Source: DASVVT01 sp036386415
GTDB taxonomy: Bacteria; Acidobacteriota; Blastocatellia; Pyrinomonadales; Pyrinomonadaceae
Assembly: GCA_036386415.1 (NCBI GenBank)
Contig: DASVVT010000067.1
Location: forward strand, 1-64,000
Length of the DNA stretch: 64,000 nt
Direction of reading: 5' to 3'
Shown: positions 8,579 to 19,084 of the stretch, in pieces
Layout of the letters: each line of letters begins with the position of its first letter
How positions within the stretch are numbered: position 1 is the stretch's first letter
Notes under the pieces: model-generated
Databases searched by the model: none
Seen by the model: only the letters and a program-made list of their open reading frames with translations
Told to the model about the DNA's origin: nothing
Program-made: the position numbers and the translations under genes

Positions 8579-9670
8579 ATGAATACTGCACAGAAAAAGC
8601 GCGTCCGAGGCTCTAAACGTGCAAGCAGGCAGAGGCTGAGCGGTTTCGCACGGTATTTGCTAACCGAATGGAAGCGCCTTGCTCTGCCTGTGACGGGTGA
8701 GAGAGTGATCGTCGCCGTGTCTGGCGGCGCGGATTCCGTCGCGCTGTTGCTCGGTCTGGACGAGCTGCTCAAGGCCGGACGGCTGACATTGGAGTTGACG
8801 GTCGCGCATCTGGATCACGGCTTGCGCTCCAAAGAGAGCGAGTTGGACGCGGAGTGGGTGTCAGAACTGTCCGCGAGGTTGGGTTATAGGGTTGTCGTCG
8901 GGCGCGCTTCCGTGAAAGAGCGAGCGCTCTTGAGCGGCGATAATCTGGAACAGGCGGCGCGCCGTGCTCGTTATCAGTTTCTTTCGGAGGCGGCGCAGAG
9001 CCTGGAGGCGTGCATGATTCTGACCGCGCACACGATGGACGATCAGGCCGAGACGGTGCTCCTGCGGCTGATGCGCGGAAGCGGCTCTGAAGGCTTAGGC
9101 GGCATCGAACCCGCCCGCCCGTTGGATGTTGACAGCGACCTCTTGCTCGTGCGGCCTCTGCTCGGATGGGCGAGACGAGCGCAAACGGAAAGCTACTGCG
9201 AGGAGCGAGCCGTTTCATTCCGTGTTGACGAGATGAACCGCGACGAGAGGTTCGCGCGCGTGCGTGTGCGTGAACACCTCATCCCGCTGATGCAGACCTT
9301 CAACGCGCGCGTGGTGGAGGCTCTCGCGCGCACAGCCGAGCTGCTGCGTGAAGACGGGGCGGCGCTGCGTCAGTCAGCCGAAAGATTGCTCGACGAGGCG
9401 AGCACCGAAGAGGGCACAGCCGTTGAAGGCTCGCCTCTGAGCATAGATGTCCTGGCGCGCGCGCCTTCATCATTGCGCAGGCGCGCTCTGCGGCTCTGGA
9501 TCGCGCGCGGGCGTGGCGACCTCAGAAGGTTGGAGATGGTGCACATACTGGCCGTCGAAAAGCTGCTCGCGGGCGAGCGCGGCGGTCGCATCATCGAGCT
9601 GCCGGGCGGCGCTGTGGTCTGCCGCAAGCGTAAACGGATTTATCTAAAGACAGTAGACAGTAGTCAGTAG
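8579..9670 (+). CDS. tilS: tRNA(Ile)-lysidine synthase
   Basis: 363 aa. Attaches lysine to cytidine 34 of tRNA-Ile(CAU) so that it reads AUA. PP-loop ATP site AVSGGADSVALLLGL near residue 45, followed by AHLDHGLRSKESELDAEWV near 79, LTAHTMDDQAETVLLRLMRG near 148 and the substrate region MNRDERFARVRVREHLIP near 218. Shorter than the E. coli enzyme; a C-terminal domain is present but reduced. The last codons (TVDSSQ-stop) and the stop itself lie inside the CAGTAGN repeat. First gene of the conserved tilS-hpt-ftsH order. Confidence 0.95.
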   Translation: MNTAQKKRVRGSKRASRQRLSGFARYLLTEWKRLALPVTGERVIVAVSGGADSVALLLGLDELLKAGRLTLELTVAHLDHGLRSKESELDAEWVSELSARLGYRVVVGRASVKERALLSGDNLEQAARRARYQFLSEAAQSLEACMILTAHTMDDQAETVLLRLMRGSGSEGLGGIEPARPLDVDSDLLLVRPLLGWARRAQTESYCEERAVSFRVDEMNRDERFARVRVREHLIPLMQTFNARVVEALARTAELLREDGAALRQSAERLLDEASTEEGTAVEGSPLSIDVLARAPSSLRRRALRLWIARGRGDLRRLEMVHILAVEKLLAGERGGRIIELPGGAVVCRKRKRIYLKTVDSSQ

Positions 9671-9797
9671 TCAGTAGCCAGTAGAGAAATACGGAGTGCC
9701 TGTTGCGTTCTCTATTATGATTTATGATGAGCTGAATCAACCACATCAACGGCTTTTCTTTTCTACTGGCTCCTGACTACTGGCTACTGGCTACTGG
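9648..9797. repeat. Heptamer-armed palindrome (CAGTAGN family) overlapping tilS end
   Basis: Left arm about 9648-9684 and right arm 9762-9797 (CTACTGG/CTGACTA units), with a ~77-nt spacer. The tilS stop codon is a TAG of the left arm. Confidence 0.9.
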
Positions 9798-9919
9798 CAA
9801 ATTCTTGTTGTAAATGGTGGCGCTGCCGTCTAGAATCTTAATTGTCGAGCCGCCGCTCGCGCTTGTGGAGCGTGCGGTTTTCGGTTTGTTGGCTTCCTTT
9901 TGAGGCGCGGTTGGGCGAA

Positions 9920-10435
9920 ATGGCCGAAATCTTTGAGGTTTACAGCGCGGCGGAGATCGCCGACCGGATTCAGATGCTCGCCAGAGAGATTTCGCGCGTC
10001 TACCGCGAGCGGGAAGTGTCTGTCCTCGGCGTGGGCGAAGACAGCTTCGTCTTCCTTGCTGATCTGCTGCGCGCCATGAGTATCTCGCCGCACACGGCTT
10101 TCCTGCGCTACGATCATCAATCAATAGGCGGGTTTCAAGACCTTTCGTTCAGCACGCGAATGGATCTTTCGGGTCGCAACGTGATTCTGGTCGAAGGCGT
10201 GCTGGAAACGGGCGTGCCGCAAGAGTATTTGATCAAGCAACTGGGCGCGCACGGGGCTAAAAGCGTGGAGCTTTGCGTGCTGGTTGATAAACCCGAACGG
10301 CGTCGCGTCGCTGTCGAGCCGGACTGGCGCGCCTTCGAGACGCGTGAAAACTACGTCTTCGGCTTTGGCCTCGGCTTCAACGAGCGCTGGCGAGAGTTGC
10401 CCTACCTGGCGACATTTACAGCGCCGCAACGCTAA
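9920..10435 (+). CDS. Hypoxanthine phosphoribosyltransferase-like protein with degenerate active site
   Basis: 171 aa, fold and length of HPRT. The SFVFLADLLRA helix (42-52), DLSGRNVILVEG (82-93), LVDKPERR (121-128) and FGFGLGFNERWRELPYLA (147-164) align with hypoxanthine phosphoribosyltransferase, and it lies between tilS and ftsH, the usual place of hpt. Catalytic motifs are altered: the PRPP motif is VEGVLETG (91-98) rather than VEDIVDTG; the pyrophosphate loop LKG is replaced by GED (39-41); the metal Asp of GYGLD is Gly152; no SSY loop is seen. Start ATG 9920 fits the family; a longer in-frame start at 9842 would read into spacer DNA. Either it lost salvage activity and kept a binding or structural role, or it uses changed chemistry. 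Confidence 0.8.
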   Translation: MAEIFEVYSAAEIADRIQMLAREISRVYREREVSVLGVGEDSFVFLADLLRAMSISPHTAFLRYDHQSIGGFQDLSFSTRMDLSGRNVILVEGVLETGVPQEYLIKQLGAHGAKSVELCVLVDKPERRRVAVEPDWRAFETRENYVFGFGLGFNERWRELPYLATFTAPQR

Positions 10436-10647
10436 AGGTTTTGTTGATAAACAGGGCGGTTTCCGCCCGTTAGACTGAGAAAAGAGCACAACTTAGGGTG
10501 CTCAGGGGGCATCTAAAATTATCTGGTCGCGAAGGATCAAATGGGGAAAACGCTCGCGGCATCCAGCACGACCGGCAGGTTCTAATTTATGGGAGCGACA
10601 AAAGATGTCGAAATGCTGTATGATCGACATCGGAGGCACGAAATATC

Positions 10648-12588
10648 TTGAGTTCTACGGCTAGGCAAATAATTTTCTGGGTCTTCATCGTGGTCGGAGC
10701 GCTGGTGCTCTACCAGGTGTTTGCGAAGCAGCAGGGCAAAAACTCTTCGCAACTCTCCTACGGTGAGCTGGTCGCCAAAGTCCAGGATGGCAAGATCGCT
10801 AAGATGACTGTCAAACAGTCGGAAGTGGTCGCCCAGGACAAGGACAACAACGAGTTTCGCACCCCGCTTGCCAACGAGTTTGTCAAAAGGGATTTGATGA
10901 ACATGGCGACCGTCGAGAAGGACGCCAACGGCAAAGCGCGTGTCGAGAAGGTCGAAGAAGAGCCCGCCAGCAACGGCATGATCTGGGGCATCCTCTTGAG
11001 TTGGGCTCCGATCCTCTTCATCGTCGGCATCTGGATCTTCATGCTCAGGCAGATGCAGTCGGGCGGCAACAAGGCTCTCAGTTTCGGCAAGTCGCGCGCC
11101 AAGCTTCTCAATAACCAGCAGAAGCGCGTCACGTTCAAGGACGTGGCGGGCGTCGAAGAGGCCAAGGAGGAGTTGCAGGAGATCATCGAATTCCTCAAAG
11201 AGCCGCAAAAGTTTCAGAAGCTCGGCGGGCGTATTCCGAAGGGCGTTTTGATGATGGGACCGCCGGGAACGGGCAAGACCCTCCTGGCGCGCGCCATCGC
11301 GGGCGAGGCCAACGTCCCCTTCTTCTCCATCTCTGGCTCTGATTTCGTAGAGATGTTCGTCGGCGTCGGAGCCTCGCGTGTGCGCGACCTCTTCGAACAG
11401 GGCAAGAAGAACGCGCCCTGCATCATCTTCATAGACGAGATCGACGCTGTCGGTCGTCATCGCGGCGCAGGTCTCGGCGGCGGTCACGACGAGCGCGAGC
11501 AGACCCTTAATCAGTTGCTCGTCGAGATGGACGGGTTTGAATCGAACGACGGCGTGATCCTGATCGCTTCGACCAACCGACCCGACGTGTTAGACCCTGC
11601 GCTGCTTCGTCCCGGACGTTTTGACCGTCGCGTGGTCGTTTCGCGTCCAGACGTGCGCGGGCGCGAAGGCATCCTTAAAGTCCACACGCGCAAGATTCCG
11701 CTGGGCGAGGACGTTGACATCTCTGTGATCGCGCGCGGCACGCCGGGCTTTACTGGCGCTGACCTGGCGAACCTGGTCAACGAGGCGGCCTTGAACGCGG
11801 CGCGTTACAACAAGAAGCTGGTCGCGATGCCCGATTTCGAGCTGGCGAAGGACAAGGTCTTGATGGGCGCTGAGCGCAAATCAATGGTCATCTCGAACGA
11901 AGAGAAGCGCATCACAGCCTACCACGAAGCGGGGCATACGCTGGTCGGATTGAAAGTGCCGAACGCAGACCCCGTGCACAAGGTCACGATCATCCCGCGC
12001 GGGATGGCACTGGGCGTCACGCAGCAGCTTCCGGAAGGTGATCGCCACAACTATACGAAAGAATACCTGCTCGGCCAGATAGCCATTCTGATGGGCGGGC
12101 GCATCGCCGAAGAGACCTTCCTCGGCAGCATCACGACCGGCGCATCCAACGACATCGAGCGTGCGACAGAGCTTGCCCGCGCGATGGTCTGCGAGTACGG
12201 CATGTCAGAGTTGGGGCCGCTCACCTTCGGCAAGAAGGAGGAGCAGATCTTCCTGGGTCGCGAGATCGCGCAGCATCGTGATTTTTCGGAAGATACTGCG
12301 ATCAAGATCGACCAGGAAGTGAAGAAGATCGTCTCCGATCAGTATGATCGAGCGCGCCAGATCATCGAAGAGAACCGCGACACGATGGTTCGCCTCTCAG
12401 AGACATTGCTGGAGCGTGAATCGCTCGACGGCGTGCAGATCAGGCGCATCGTGGCCGGTCTTCCGCTTGACGACGACCAGCCGCCGACGCGCGACGATGA
12501 CGAGCGCCCGCAGCTCAAAGAGCCTGCGGCTAAACCGCTCAAGCCAATCCTGCCGCCGATTACAGGCAGCAACCCTGCGACGGCTTAA
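10648..12588 (+). CDS. ftsH: ATP-dependent zinc metalloprotease FtsH
   Basis: 646 aa inner-membrane AAA+ protease that degrades misfolded and short-lived membrane and cytosolic proteins. Two membrane segments (about residues 7-24 and 109-131) flank a periplasmic domain. Walker A GPPGTGKT at 204-211, Walker B IIFIDEIDAVGRHRG near 258, SRH region TNRPDVLDPALLRPGRFDRR near 310, zinc site HEAGH at 426-430. Start is TTG at 10648: GGAGG at 10632-10636 is in place, and the frame closes at a TGA at 10621 with no other start. A Pro-rich tail ends the protein. A 15-bp GC-rich hairpin at 10454-10468 lies between the hpt-like gene and ftsH. Confidence 0.97.
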   Translation: MSSTARQIIFWVFIVVGALVLYQVFAKQQGKNSSQLSYGELVAKVQDGKIAKMTVKQSEVVAQDKDNNEFRTPLANEFVKRDLMNMATVEKDANGKARVEKVEEEPASNGMIWGILLSWAPILFIVGIWIFMLRQMQSGGNKALSFGKSRAKLLNNQQKRVTFKDVAGVEEAKEELQEIIEFLKEPQKFQKLGGRIPKGVLMMGPPGTGKTLLARAIAGEANVPFFSISGSDFVEMFVGVGASRVRDLFEQGKKNAPCIIFIDEIDAVGRHRGAGLGGGHDEREQTLNQLLVEMDGFESNDGVILIASTNRPDVLDPALLRPGRFDRRVVVSRPDVRGREGILKVHTRKIPLGEDVDISVIARGTPGFTGADLANLVNEAALNAARYNKKLVAMPDFELAKDKVLMGAERKSMVISNEEKRITAYHEAGHTLVGLKVPNADPVHKVTIIPRGMALGVTQQLPEGDRHNYTKEYLLGQIAILMGGRIAEETFLGSITTGASNDIERATELARAMVCEYGMSELGPLTFGKKEEQIFLGREIAQHRDFSEDTAIKIDQEVKKIVSDQYDRARQIIEENRDTMVRLSETLLERESLDGVQIRRIVAGLPLDDDQPPTRDDDERPQLKEPAAKPLKPILPPITGSNPATA

Positions 12589-12615
12589 AGCGGTGGTAAA
12601 TAGGGAACATCGTTA

Positions 12616-12655
12616 AGAGGGGAAAGGGAGTGAAAACCTTTCCCCTTTCCCTTTT
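12616..12655. repeat. Short purine/pyrimidine inverted repeat before folP
   Basis: GAGGGGAAAGGGAG followed by CTTTCCCCTTTCCCTTTTCCTC forms a G/A versus C/T hairpin just after ftsH. It is made of 7-nt GGGAAAG-like units. A terminator role is possible but there is no T-tract. Confidence 0.5.
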
Positions 12656-12674
12656 CCTCGCTCCTCTTCTTCTT

Positions 12675-13532
12675 ATGAGTGTACGCGAATGGAAGCTGGC
12701 GCGACGCACCTTGCCGCTTAGCAAGCGCACCCTCGTGATGGGCGTCATCAACCTCACGCCGGATAGCTTTAGCGACGGCGGGCGCTGGTTCACGCGCAAG
12801 CGCGCGTGGGATCACGCCCAAAAGATGATCGAGGATGGCGTAGACATCATAGACATCGGCGGCGAGTCTACCCGACCCGGAGCGACGCCCATCTCGGAGG
12901 AAGAGGAGATGCGGCGCGTCGAGAAATATCTCAGCGTCCTGATCGCCTTGCATTCAAGCGTCCCCTATTCGATAGACACTACTAAAGCCAGAGTGGCGCG
13001 CATGGCCTTGGATGCCGGGGTGGAAATCGTCAACGACATTTCCGGCCTCAGGTTTGACCCTAAGATTGCCGATGTGGCCGCATACTATGACGCCGGATTG
13101 ATCCTCATGCACTCACGCGGCACGTTTGAGACCATGCACACCCTGAAGCCGGTCAGAGATATTATGGCTGAAGTCTCCGAAAGCTGGCGGCGCAGTATCG
13201 CGGAGGCTGAGCAGCGCGGCGTCAAGCGCGAGCGCATAGTGCTTGATCCCGGCATCGGTTTCAGCAAGAGTCAGGCGCAGAACATCGAATTGATCGCCAA
13301 ACTGAACAGACTGGCGCGCGAGTTCAAGGACTTCCCACTGCTCATCGGCACCTCACGCAAGTCTTTCATCGGAGGCCTGCTCAAGTACGCGCCGGTCAAC
13401 AAGCGCATTCACGGGACGATGGCGACTGTCGTGGTGGCAGCCCTGCGCGGCGCAAAGATCGTGCGCGTGCACGACGTGCGCGCCGCCGTCGAGACGTTGC
13501 GCGTCCTCAATGCGATCAGGGATGCCGTTTAA
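12675..13532 (+). CDS. folP: Dihydropteroate synthase
   Basis: 285 aa. Condenses 6-hydroxymethyl-dihydropterin pyrophosphate with p-aminobenzoate in folate synthesis; target of sulfonamides. Signature blocks are intact: VMGVINLTPDSFSDGGR near residue 21, DIIDIGGESTRPGA near 57, SIDTTKARVARMALDAG near 99, NDISGLRFDP near 120, LDPGIGFSKSQAQN near 193 and GTSRKSF near 232. The ATG at 12675 is preferred over an in-frame GTG at 12630 that lies inside the short inverted repeat. It follows ftsH, an order also seen in other phyla. Confidence 0.95.
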   Translation: MSVREWKLARRTLPLSKRTLVMGVINLTPDSFSDGGRWFTRKRAWDHAQKMIEDGVDIIDIGGESTRPGATPISEEEEMRRVEKYLSVLIALHSSVPYSIDTTKARVARMALDAGVEIVNDISGLRFDPKIADVAAYYDAGLILMHSRGTFETMHTLKPVRDIMAEVSESWRRSIAEAEQRGVKRERIVLDPGIGFSKSQAQNIELIAKLNRLAREFKDFPLLIGTSRKSFIGGLLKYAPVNKRIHGTMATVVVAALRGAKIVRVHDVRAAVETLRVLNAIRDAV

Positions 13533-13617
13533 ATCGTAAATCCTAAATAGGCAGGGGGATTTTCTTTCCTCTTTACGATTTACGATTCAAGTTCTTTGTG
13601 CCTCTGTGTCTTTGTGG
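13531..13617. repeat. Palindromic repeat (TTTACGA unit) plus half CACAGAGN array
   Basis: AAATCGTAAATCC at 13531-13548 and TTTACGATTTACGATT at 13573-13588 form the inverted arms. Directly after, 13594-13617 carries one arm of the CTCTGTGC family with no partner. Confidence 0.75.
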
Positions 13618-13655
13618 TAAGTTCTCCCTTCCTTAATCTTGATGGAGAGCGGGTA

Positions 13656-14216
13656 ATGGCTGCCGTGGGAAAAATCTGGCGTTCTAGCATCTTCGCGTTG
13701 ATGCTCCTTTTCGTTACGGGCTTTGCTGAATGCTACAAGCCCGTGACGAAAAATCAGCTCCCGTCGCGCATTCGCACGGTCGCCGTACCAGCCTTTCAGA
13801 TGGAAGGCAATGCGCTGCGCTACAAGATCGAGCATCGTTTCACCGAAGCGGTCATCAACGAGATCGTACGGAGGGGGCGCAAACTGCGCGTGCAGGGTGA
13901 GCGCGAGGGCGCGGATGCTGTGATCGACGGCGTCGTCAAGAGTTTCTACTTTTCAGGCGTGCTGCTGGATGATCGTGGGCGGGCGCGTATTTTCGAGGTC
14001 ACGATCACAGCCGCCGTGACGGTGCGCGACCAGGTGGAGAATCGCGTGTTGTACGATAACCAGAACTTCGTCTTTCGCGGCGAGTTCGAGTTTGCGAACG
14101 ATCCCCGCACATTCTTCAATGAGGAGGACCCTGCGGTGCAGCGCATGGCGCGCAGCTTCGCTGAATCAATCGTCTCGACCCTCATCAACGGCTTCAGCGT
14201 CACACAGGAGCAATAG
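13656..14216 (+). CDS. lptE: LptE-like LPS-assembly lipoprotein
   Basis: 186 aa. N-terminal hydrophobic segment (about residues 8-24) then a Cys in FAECYKPV, a weak lipobox; the following YKPVTKNQLPSRIRTVAVP and the pattern of a mixed two-layer domain match LptE-family proteins, which plug the LptD barrel and help insert LPS in the outer membrane. The ATG at 13656 follows GGAGAGCGGG and starts at a proper signal sequence; the upstream in-frame start runs through repeat DNA. It is followed by holA, a gene order known in many bacteria. The lipobox is atypical (Glu at -1), so lipid attachment is uncertain. Confidence 0.75.
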   Translation: MAAVGKIWRSSIFALMLLFVTGFAECYKPVTKNQLPSRIRTVAVPAFQMEGNALRYKIEHRFTEAVINEIVRRGRKLRVQGEREGADAVIDGVVKSFYFSGVLLDDRGRARIFEVTITAAVTVRDQVENRVLYDNQNFVFRGEFEFANDPRTFFNEEDPAVQRMARSFAESIVSTLINGFSVTQEQ

Positions 14217-14224
14217 TAGTCGTC

Positions 14225-15238
14225 GTGGGCACCCTCTCGCGTGAGGAATTAAGACGCGCCCTGAAGCAGGGACGGGTCGATCCGCTCTACCTTCTATTCG
14301 GTGCAGAGACCTACCTGCGCGATCTGGGCGCGCGTGCCATCACCGAAGCTGTACTGCGCGATGCACCCTTGCGCGAGTTCAACGAATCGACCTTCAGTCT
14401 CGCCTCTGTAGATGTGCAGCAGGCAATCGCAGCAGCCAGCCAACTGCCCATGATGACCTCGCGCCGCGTCGTGCGCATCACGGAATTCAGCAAGCTACAG
14501 CGCGAGGCGGACGAGGCCGCGCTCATGCGCTACATCGCGCGCCCGGCACAATCCACGGTCGTGATCTTCATTGCAGACGAGCTGGATAAGCGACGCAAGT
14601 TGAGCAAGATGCTTTTGGACTGCTGTACGGCGGTCGAGTTTCCGCCGCTCGTGGACGCGGAGCTGGCGAAGTGGGCGAAAGACCATCTCAAAGCCTGGAA
14701 AGTGGAGGTGGATGAACGCTCGCTCCACCAGATCGTCGCCCTCGTCGGCAGCAATGTCCGCCAGCTCTCGCACGAATTGGATAAGCTGGCGACAGCCGCG
14801 CTTCCGACCGGGCGCATCACCATGAAGATGATCGACGACCTGACGGGACGCTCGCGCGAATTGTCCAACTTTGAGCTGACAGACCATCTGATCGCCCGCA
14901 ATCGCAAGCGCGCACTACAAACTCTGCATCGCCTGCTCAACGACGGCGTGGAACCCGTCATGCTGATCGGCCTCATTGCGAGCAATTACCACCGTCTCGC
15001 GCTCGCCAAAGATTTAATGTCGAAGGGTGCGCCCAACCCGGAAGTCTACCGTCAGGTGGGAATTTTCGGTAAACGCGAGGAGTTCCTTGCCACAGCCCGC
15101 CGCACAGACTCCGCCACGCTCACGCGCAGCATCGAGCGCATCGCCGCCGCAGACCTCGCTATCAAGACCTCGCAGGCTACGCCCCATCTGCAACTGGAAA
15201 TGCTCATCTGCGAGCTGGCAGGTAGGGAAGAACTCTAA
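14225..15238 (+). CDS. holA: DNA polymerase III subunit delta
   Basis: 337 aa. Delta subunit of the clamp loader that opens the beta sliding clamp. The family start is recognisable (LYLLFGAETYLRDLGARAI), with a region VIFIADELDKRRKLSKML near 114 and the C-terminal collar domain FELTDHLIARNRKRALQTL near 218. GTG start at 14225, eight bases after the lptE stop, with CAGGAG about 14 nt upstream. Likely co-transcribed with lptE. Confidence 0.9.
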   Translation: MGTLSREELRRALKQGRVDPLYLLFGAETYLRDLGARAITEAVLRDAPLREFNESTFSLASVDVQQAIAAASQLPMMTSRRVVRITEFSKLQREADEAALMRYIARPAQSTVVIFIADELDKRRKLSKMLLDCCTAVEFPPLVDAELAKWAKDHLKAWKVEVDERSLHQIVALVGSNVRQLSHELDKLATAALPTGRITMKMIDDLTGRSRELSNFELTDHLIARNRKRALQTLHRLLNDGVEPVMLIGLIASNYHRLALAKDLMSKGAPNPEVYRQVGIFGKREEFLATARRTDSATLTRSIERIAAADLAIKTSQATPHLQLEMLICELAGREEL

Positions 15239-15335
15239 ACGCAAAGGACGCAAAGGAAGACACGCAAAGGACGCGAAGAAGATAATCCTTTGCGCGCCTC
15301 CAGCGTCTTCTGCTTTGCGTCCTTTGCGTTTAACT
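15236..15335. repeat. Palindromic repeat (GCAAAGGAC family)
   Basis: Arms 15236-15281 and 15308-15335 of GCAAAGGAC-type units. Begins at the holA stop and separates it from the convergent gene at 15363. Confidence 0.85.
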
Positions 15336-15362
15336 CTTCCGTACAGCCAAATGAAATCCGCT

Positions 15363-15800
15363 CTAAAACCCCGGAGGCTTCAAATCAGGCTCAACCCATG
15401 CGCTCTTCGCTTTGTCGGAAAAGAGACGCTCACGGCTGTAGTAATCGAAGATGAGTTTGGAATCACGAAACCGCGCGCTCACCTCATTGGCCGTCTCAAC
15501 TATCGAGCGGTCAGCTTCCGTCTCGTCAAGAAACTTGCGCAGCAGCTTGATCCAGAAGAGTGTGATCGTCTCGTTATACTTATCGCGTCCGGGGCCGTGG
15601 CGATCCAGGTAACGGAAAAGACCCGCGCGCATCCGCTCGGCTGCCAGCGGCACGGTGCGCCCTTCGGAGAGATACCACAGGGCGACCGTCAGGTGCGCCT
15701 CGTGTGTGAAGTCCGACGGCCTCAGATCGCAAGACTCGAATCCACGCACGACCGCTTCCAACTCATCGAGACTCTCATAACGCCTCGCCGGTTCAACCAT
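15363..15800 (-). CDS. Conserved hypothetical protein with FTHEAHL motif
   Basis: 145 aa, soluble, mostly helical. Readable landmarks: SDFTHEAHLTVALWYLSEG near residue 30, ERMRAGLFRYLDRHG, YNETITLFWIKLLRKFL near 75, and KPPGF at the end. I recognise it as a recurrent uncharacterised bacterial family but know no function; the conserved His, Glu and His could be a metal or active site. Start chosen at 15800 because AAAGGAG lies 6 nt upstream; an in-frame ATG at 15824 has no such site. Downstream of the rpsT terminator on the same strand. Confidence 0.75.
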   Translation of the reverse strand: MVEPARRYESLDELEAVVRGFESCDLRPSDFTHEAHLTVALWYLSEGRTVPLAAERMRAGLFRYLDRHGPGRDKYNETITLFWIKLLRKFLDETEADRSIVETANEVSARFRDSKLIFDYYSRERLFSDKAKSAWVEPDLKPPGF

Positions 15801-15844
15801 AAAATCTCCTTTCGGTGCTCCCATGCCTTCAAGCCCTGAGCAAT

Positions 15845-15880
15845 AAAAACGGGGCGGACCGAAAGACTCGATCCGCCCCG
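15845..15880 (-). terminator. Rho-independent terminator after rpsT
   Basis: On the minus strand an 8-bp GC stem (GGGGCGGA / TCCGCCCC, 15851-15858 with 15872-15879) with a 13-nt loop is followed by GTTTTTATT. It lies 25 bp beyond the rpsT stop. Confidence 0.85.
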
Positions 15881-15904
15881 CCCGCTCGAAAATTTTGTAG
15901 CTCT

Positions 15905-16174
15905 TTACTTTGCGCCCAACTGGTTGACGCGCGTCGTCAAACGCGACTTGTAGCGCGCCGCCGCGTTGCGGTGCAGCACACCCTTCTGAACGGCTTTATC
16001 AATCGTGGAAATAGTCTCCGTCAGCACCGTCGTGACCTGCTCACTGTTGCCGCCCGCGAGCGCCGCACGCAGCTTCTTGACAGAGGTGCGCAGGCGGCTG
16101 CGATTGCTGCGATTGATCTGTCGGCGCTTCTCGTTCTGGCGCATGCGCTTCTCTGCGGATTTATGATTAGGCAT
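15905..16174 (-). CDS. rpsT: 30S ribosomal protein S20
   Basis: 89 aa, basic, all-helical 16S rRNA-binding protein. Starts MPNHKSAEKRMRQNEKRR, the standard S20 N-terminus, with the central VKKLRAAL and the tail VLHRNAAARYKSRL typical of the family. Start ATG 16174 is preferred over an upstream in-frame ATG; GGAG lies about 7 nt upstream. It has its own promoter (16262-16290) and terminator (15845-15880), so it is a single-gene unit. Confidence 0.97.
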   Translation of the reverse strand: MPNHKSAEKRMRQNEKRRQINRSNRSRLRTSVKKLRAALAGGNSEQVTTVLTETISTIDKAVQKGVLHRNAAARYKSRLTTRVNQLGAK

Positions 16175-16261
16175 TGAAATCTCCGTCAAATTTGGTTCTT
16201 AATAGTTGATGTATGCAGTATTAATTCCAGTCGCGTTTTTGGCTGCAAACACAAAGAACGA

Positions 16262-16290
16262 AGTATAGGTGTCGGGTGTGCATGTGTCAA
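16262..16290 (-). promoter_or_regulatory. Sigma70-type promoter of rpsT
   Basis: Reading the minus strand: -35 TTGACA (16290-16285), exactly 17 bp spacer, -10 TATACT (16267-16262). Close to consensus; expected transcription start near 16255, about 80 nt before the rpsT ATG. Confidence 0.8.
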
Positions 16291-16336
16291 GGTGGCTTGT
16301 GCGCAAAAGACCCTTTTGATGGCGCATCGCATGTAT

Positions 16337-16365
16337 TTGACACGCGCGCGTGCCGTGTAGTAGCG
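16337..16365 (+). promoter_or_regulatory. Possible phoH promoter (TTGACA element)
   Basis: TTGACA at 16337-16342 lies 130 bp before the phoH start, with weak -10 candidates (TAGTAG at 16358-16363, 15-bp spacing). Only the -35 is good. Confidence 0.3.
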
Positions 16366-16469
16366 TCTCGGTCTGGCAGCATATGCAAGAGACTCTATCG
16401 CACCCACGACCCACGCGCCCTCCGCACGGCCTCGGATTTTCACCCGCAGCAAGGAGATAGCTTTATCTA

Positions 16470-18506
<2,037 letters not shown>

Positions 18507-18570
18507 GAGTGTGACAGGTAGCGAGCGACAGGGAAAACCCTGTTTATGCTCATCACTCGTCGCGGACTTT

Positions 18571-18996
18571 ATGATTGAGGTTATCAATCGGCAGCGGCGC
18601 AGGTCTATGGATTGCGGTCGCTGGCGCGAGTTTGCCGAAAGGGCGCTCGGCGAGATCGGCGCAGAGGATGAAGGCGCGACCATCGTGTTTGTTTCGGATC
18701 GCGCCGTGAGGGATTTGAATCGCCGTTTTCGTGGGCGCGATCAGGCGACGGACGTGCTCTCATTTCCCGCAGAGCGCGCCGCGTTTGAGAAGCTGGAGGA
18801 AGTGAATCTGGGCGATGTGGTCGTGTCGGTTGAGCGCGCCGCCGCACAGTCCGCCGAACACGGATTGGAGTTTGAAGAAGAGGTAGGGCAACTTATCCTG
18901 CACGGACTCCTGCACCTGTGCGGTTACGACCATGAAACTGATGATGGCGAGATGAACGCCCTGGAACTCCGCCTGCGCCGTCGCCTGGGGATATGA
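18571..18996 (+). CDS. ybeY: Endoribonuclease YbeY
   Basis: 141 aa metal-dependent RNase for 16S rRNA maturation and ribosome quality control. The zinc motif HGLLHLCGYDHE near residue 113 matches HGxLHLxGYDH, and DQATDVLSFP near 58 is the second family block. The ATG at 18571 gives the standard start MIEVINRQRR; an in-frame GTG at 18511 would add 20 residues and is less likely. It follows phoH by 64 bp, the common phoH-ybeY pairing. Confidence 0.95.
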   Translation: MIEVINRQRRRSMDCGRWREFAERALGEIGAEDEGATIVFVSDRAVRDLNRRFRGRDQATDVLSFPAERAAFEKLEEVNLGDVVVSVERAAAQSAEHGLEFEEEVGQLILHGLLHLCGYDHETDDGEMNALELRLRRRLGI

Positions 18997-19000
18997 TTAT

Positions 19001-19078
19001 CAGTAGACAGTAGTCAGTAGCCAGTAGCCAGCATAAAAGCTAAAATCTACTGTCTATTGACTACTGTCTACTGTCTAC
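19001..19078. repeat. Heptamer-armed palindrome (CAGTAGN family)
   Basis: Arms 19001-19032 and 19047-19078 between ybeY and the CorC-like gene. It ends 6 bp before the next start codon and occupies the place of its ribosome site. Confidence 0.9.
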
Positions 19079-19084
19079 TTATTT

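Noticed and set aside
10582..11487. Long minus-strand ORF opposite ftsH
   Set aside because: It is the antisense shadow of a perfectly conserved FtsH coding region; no family features.
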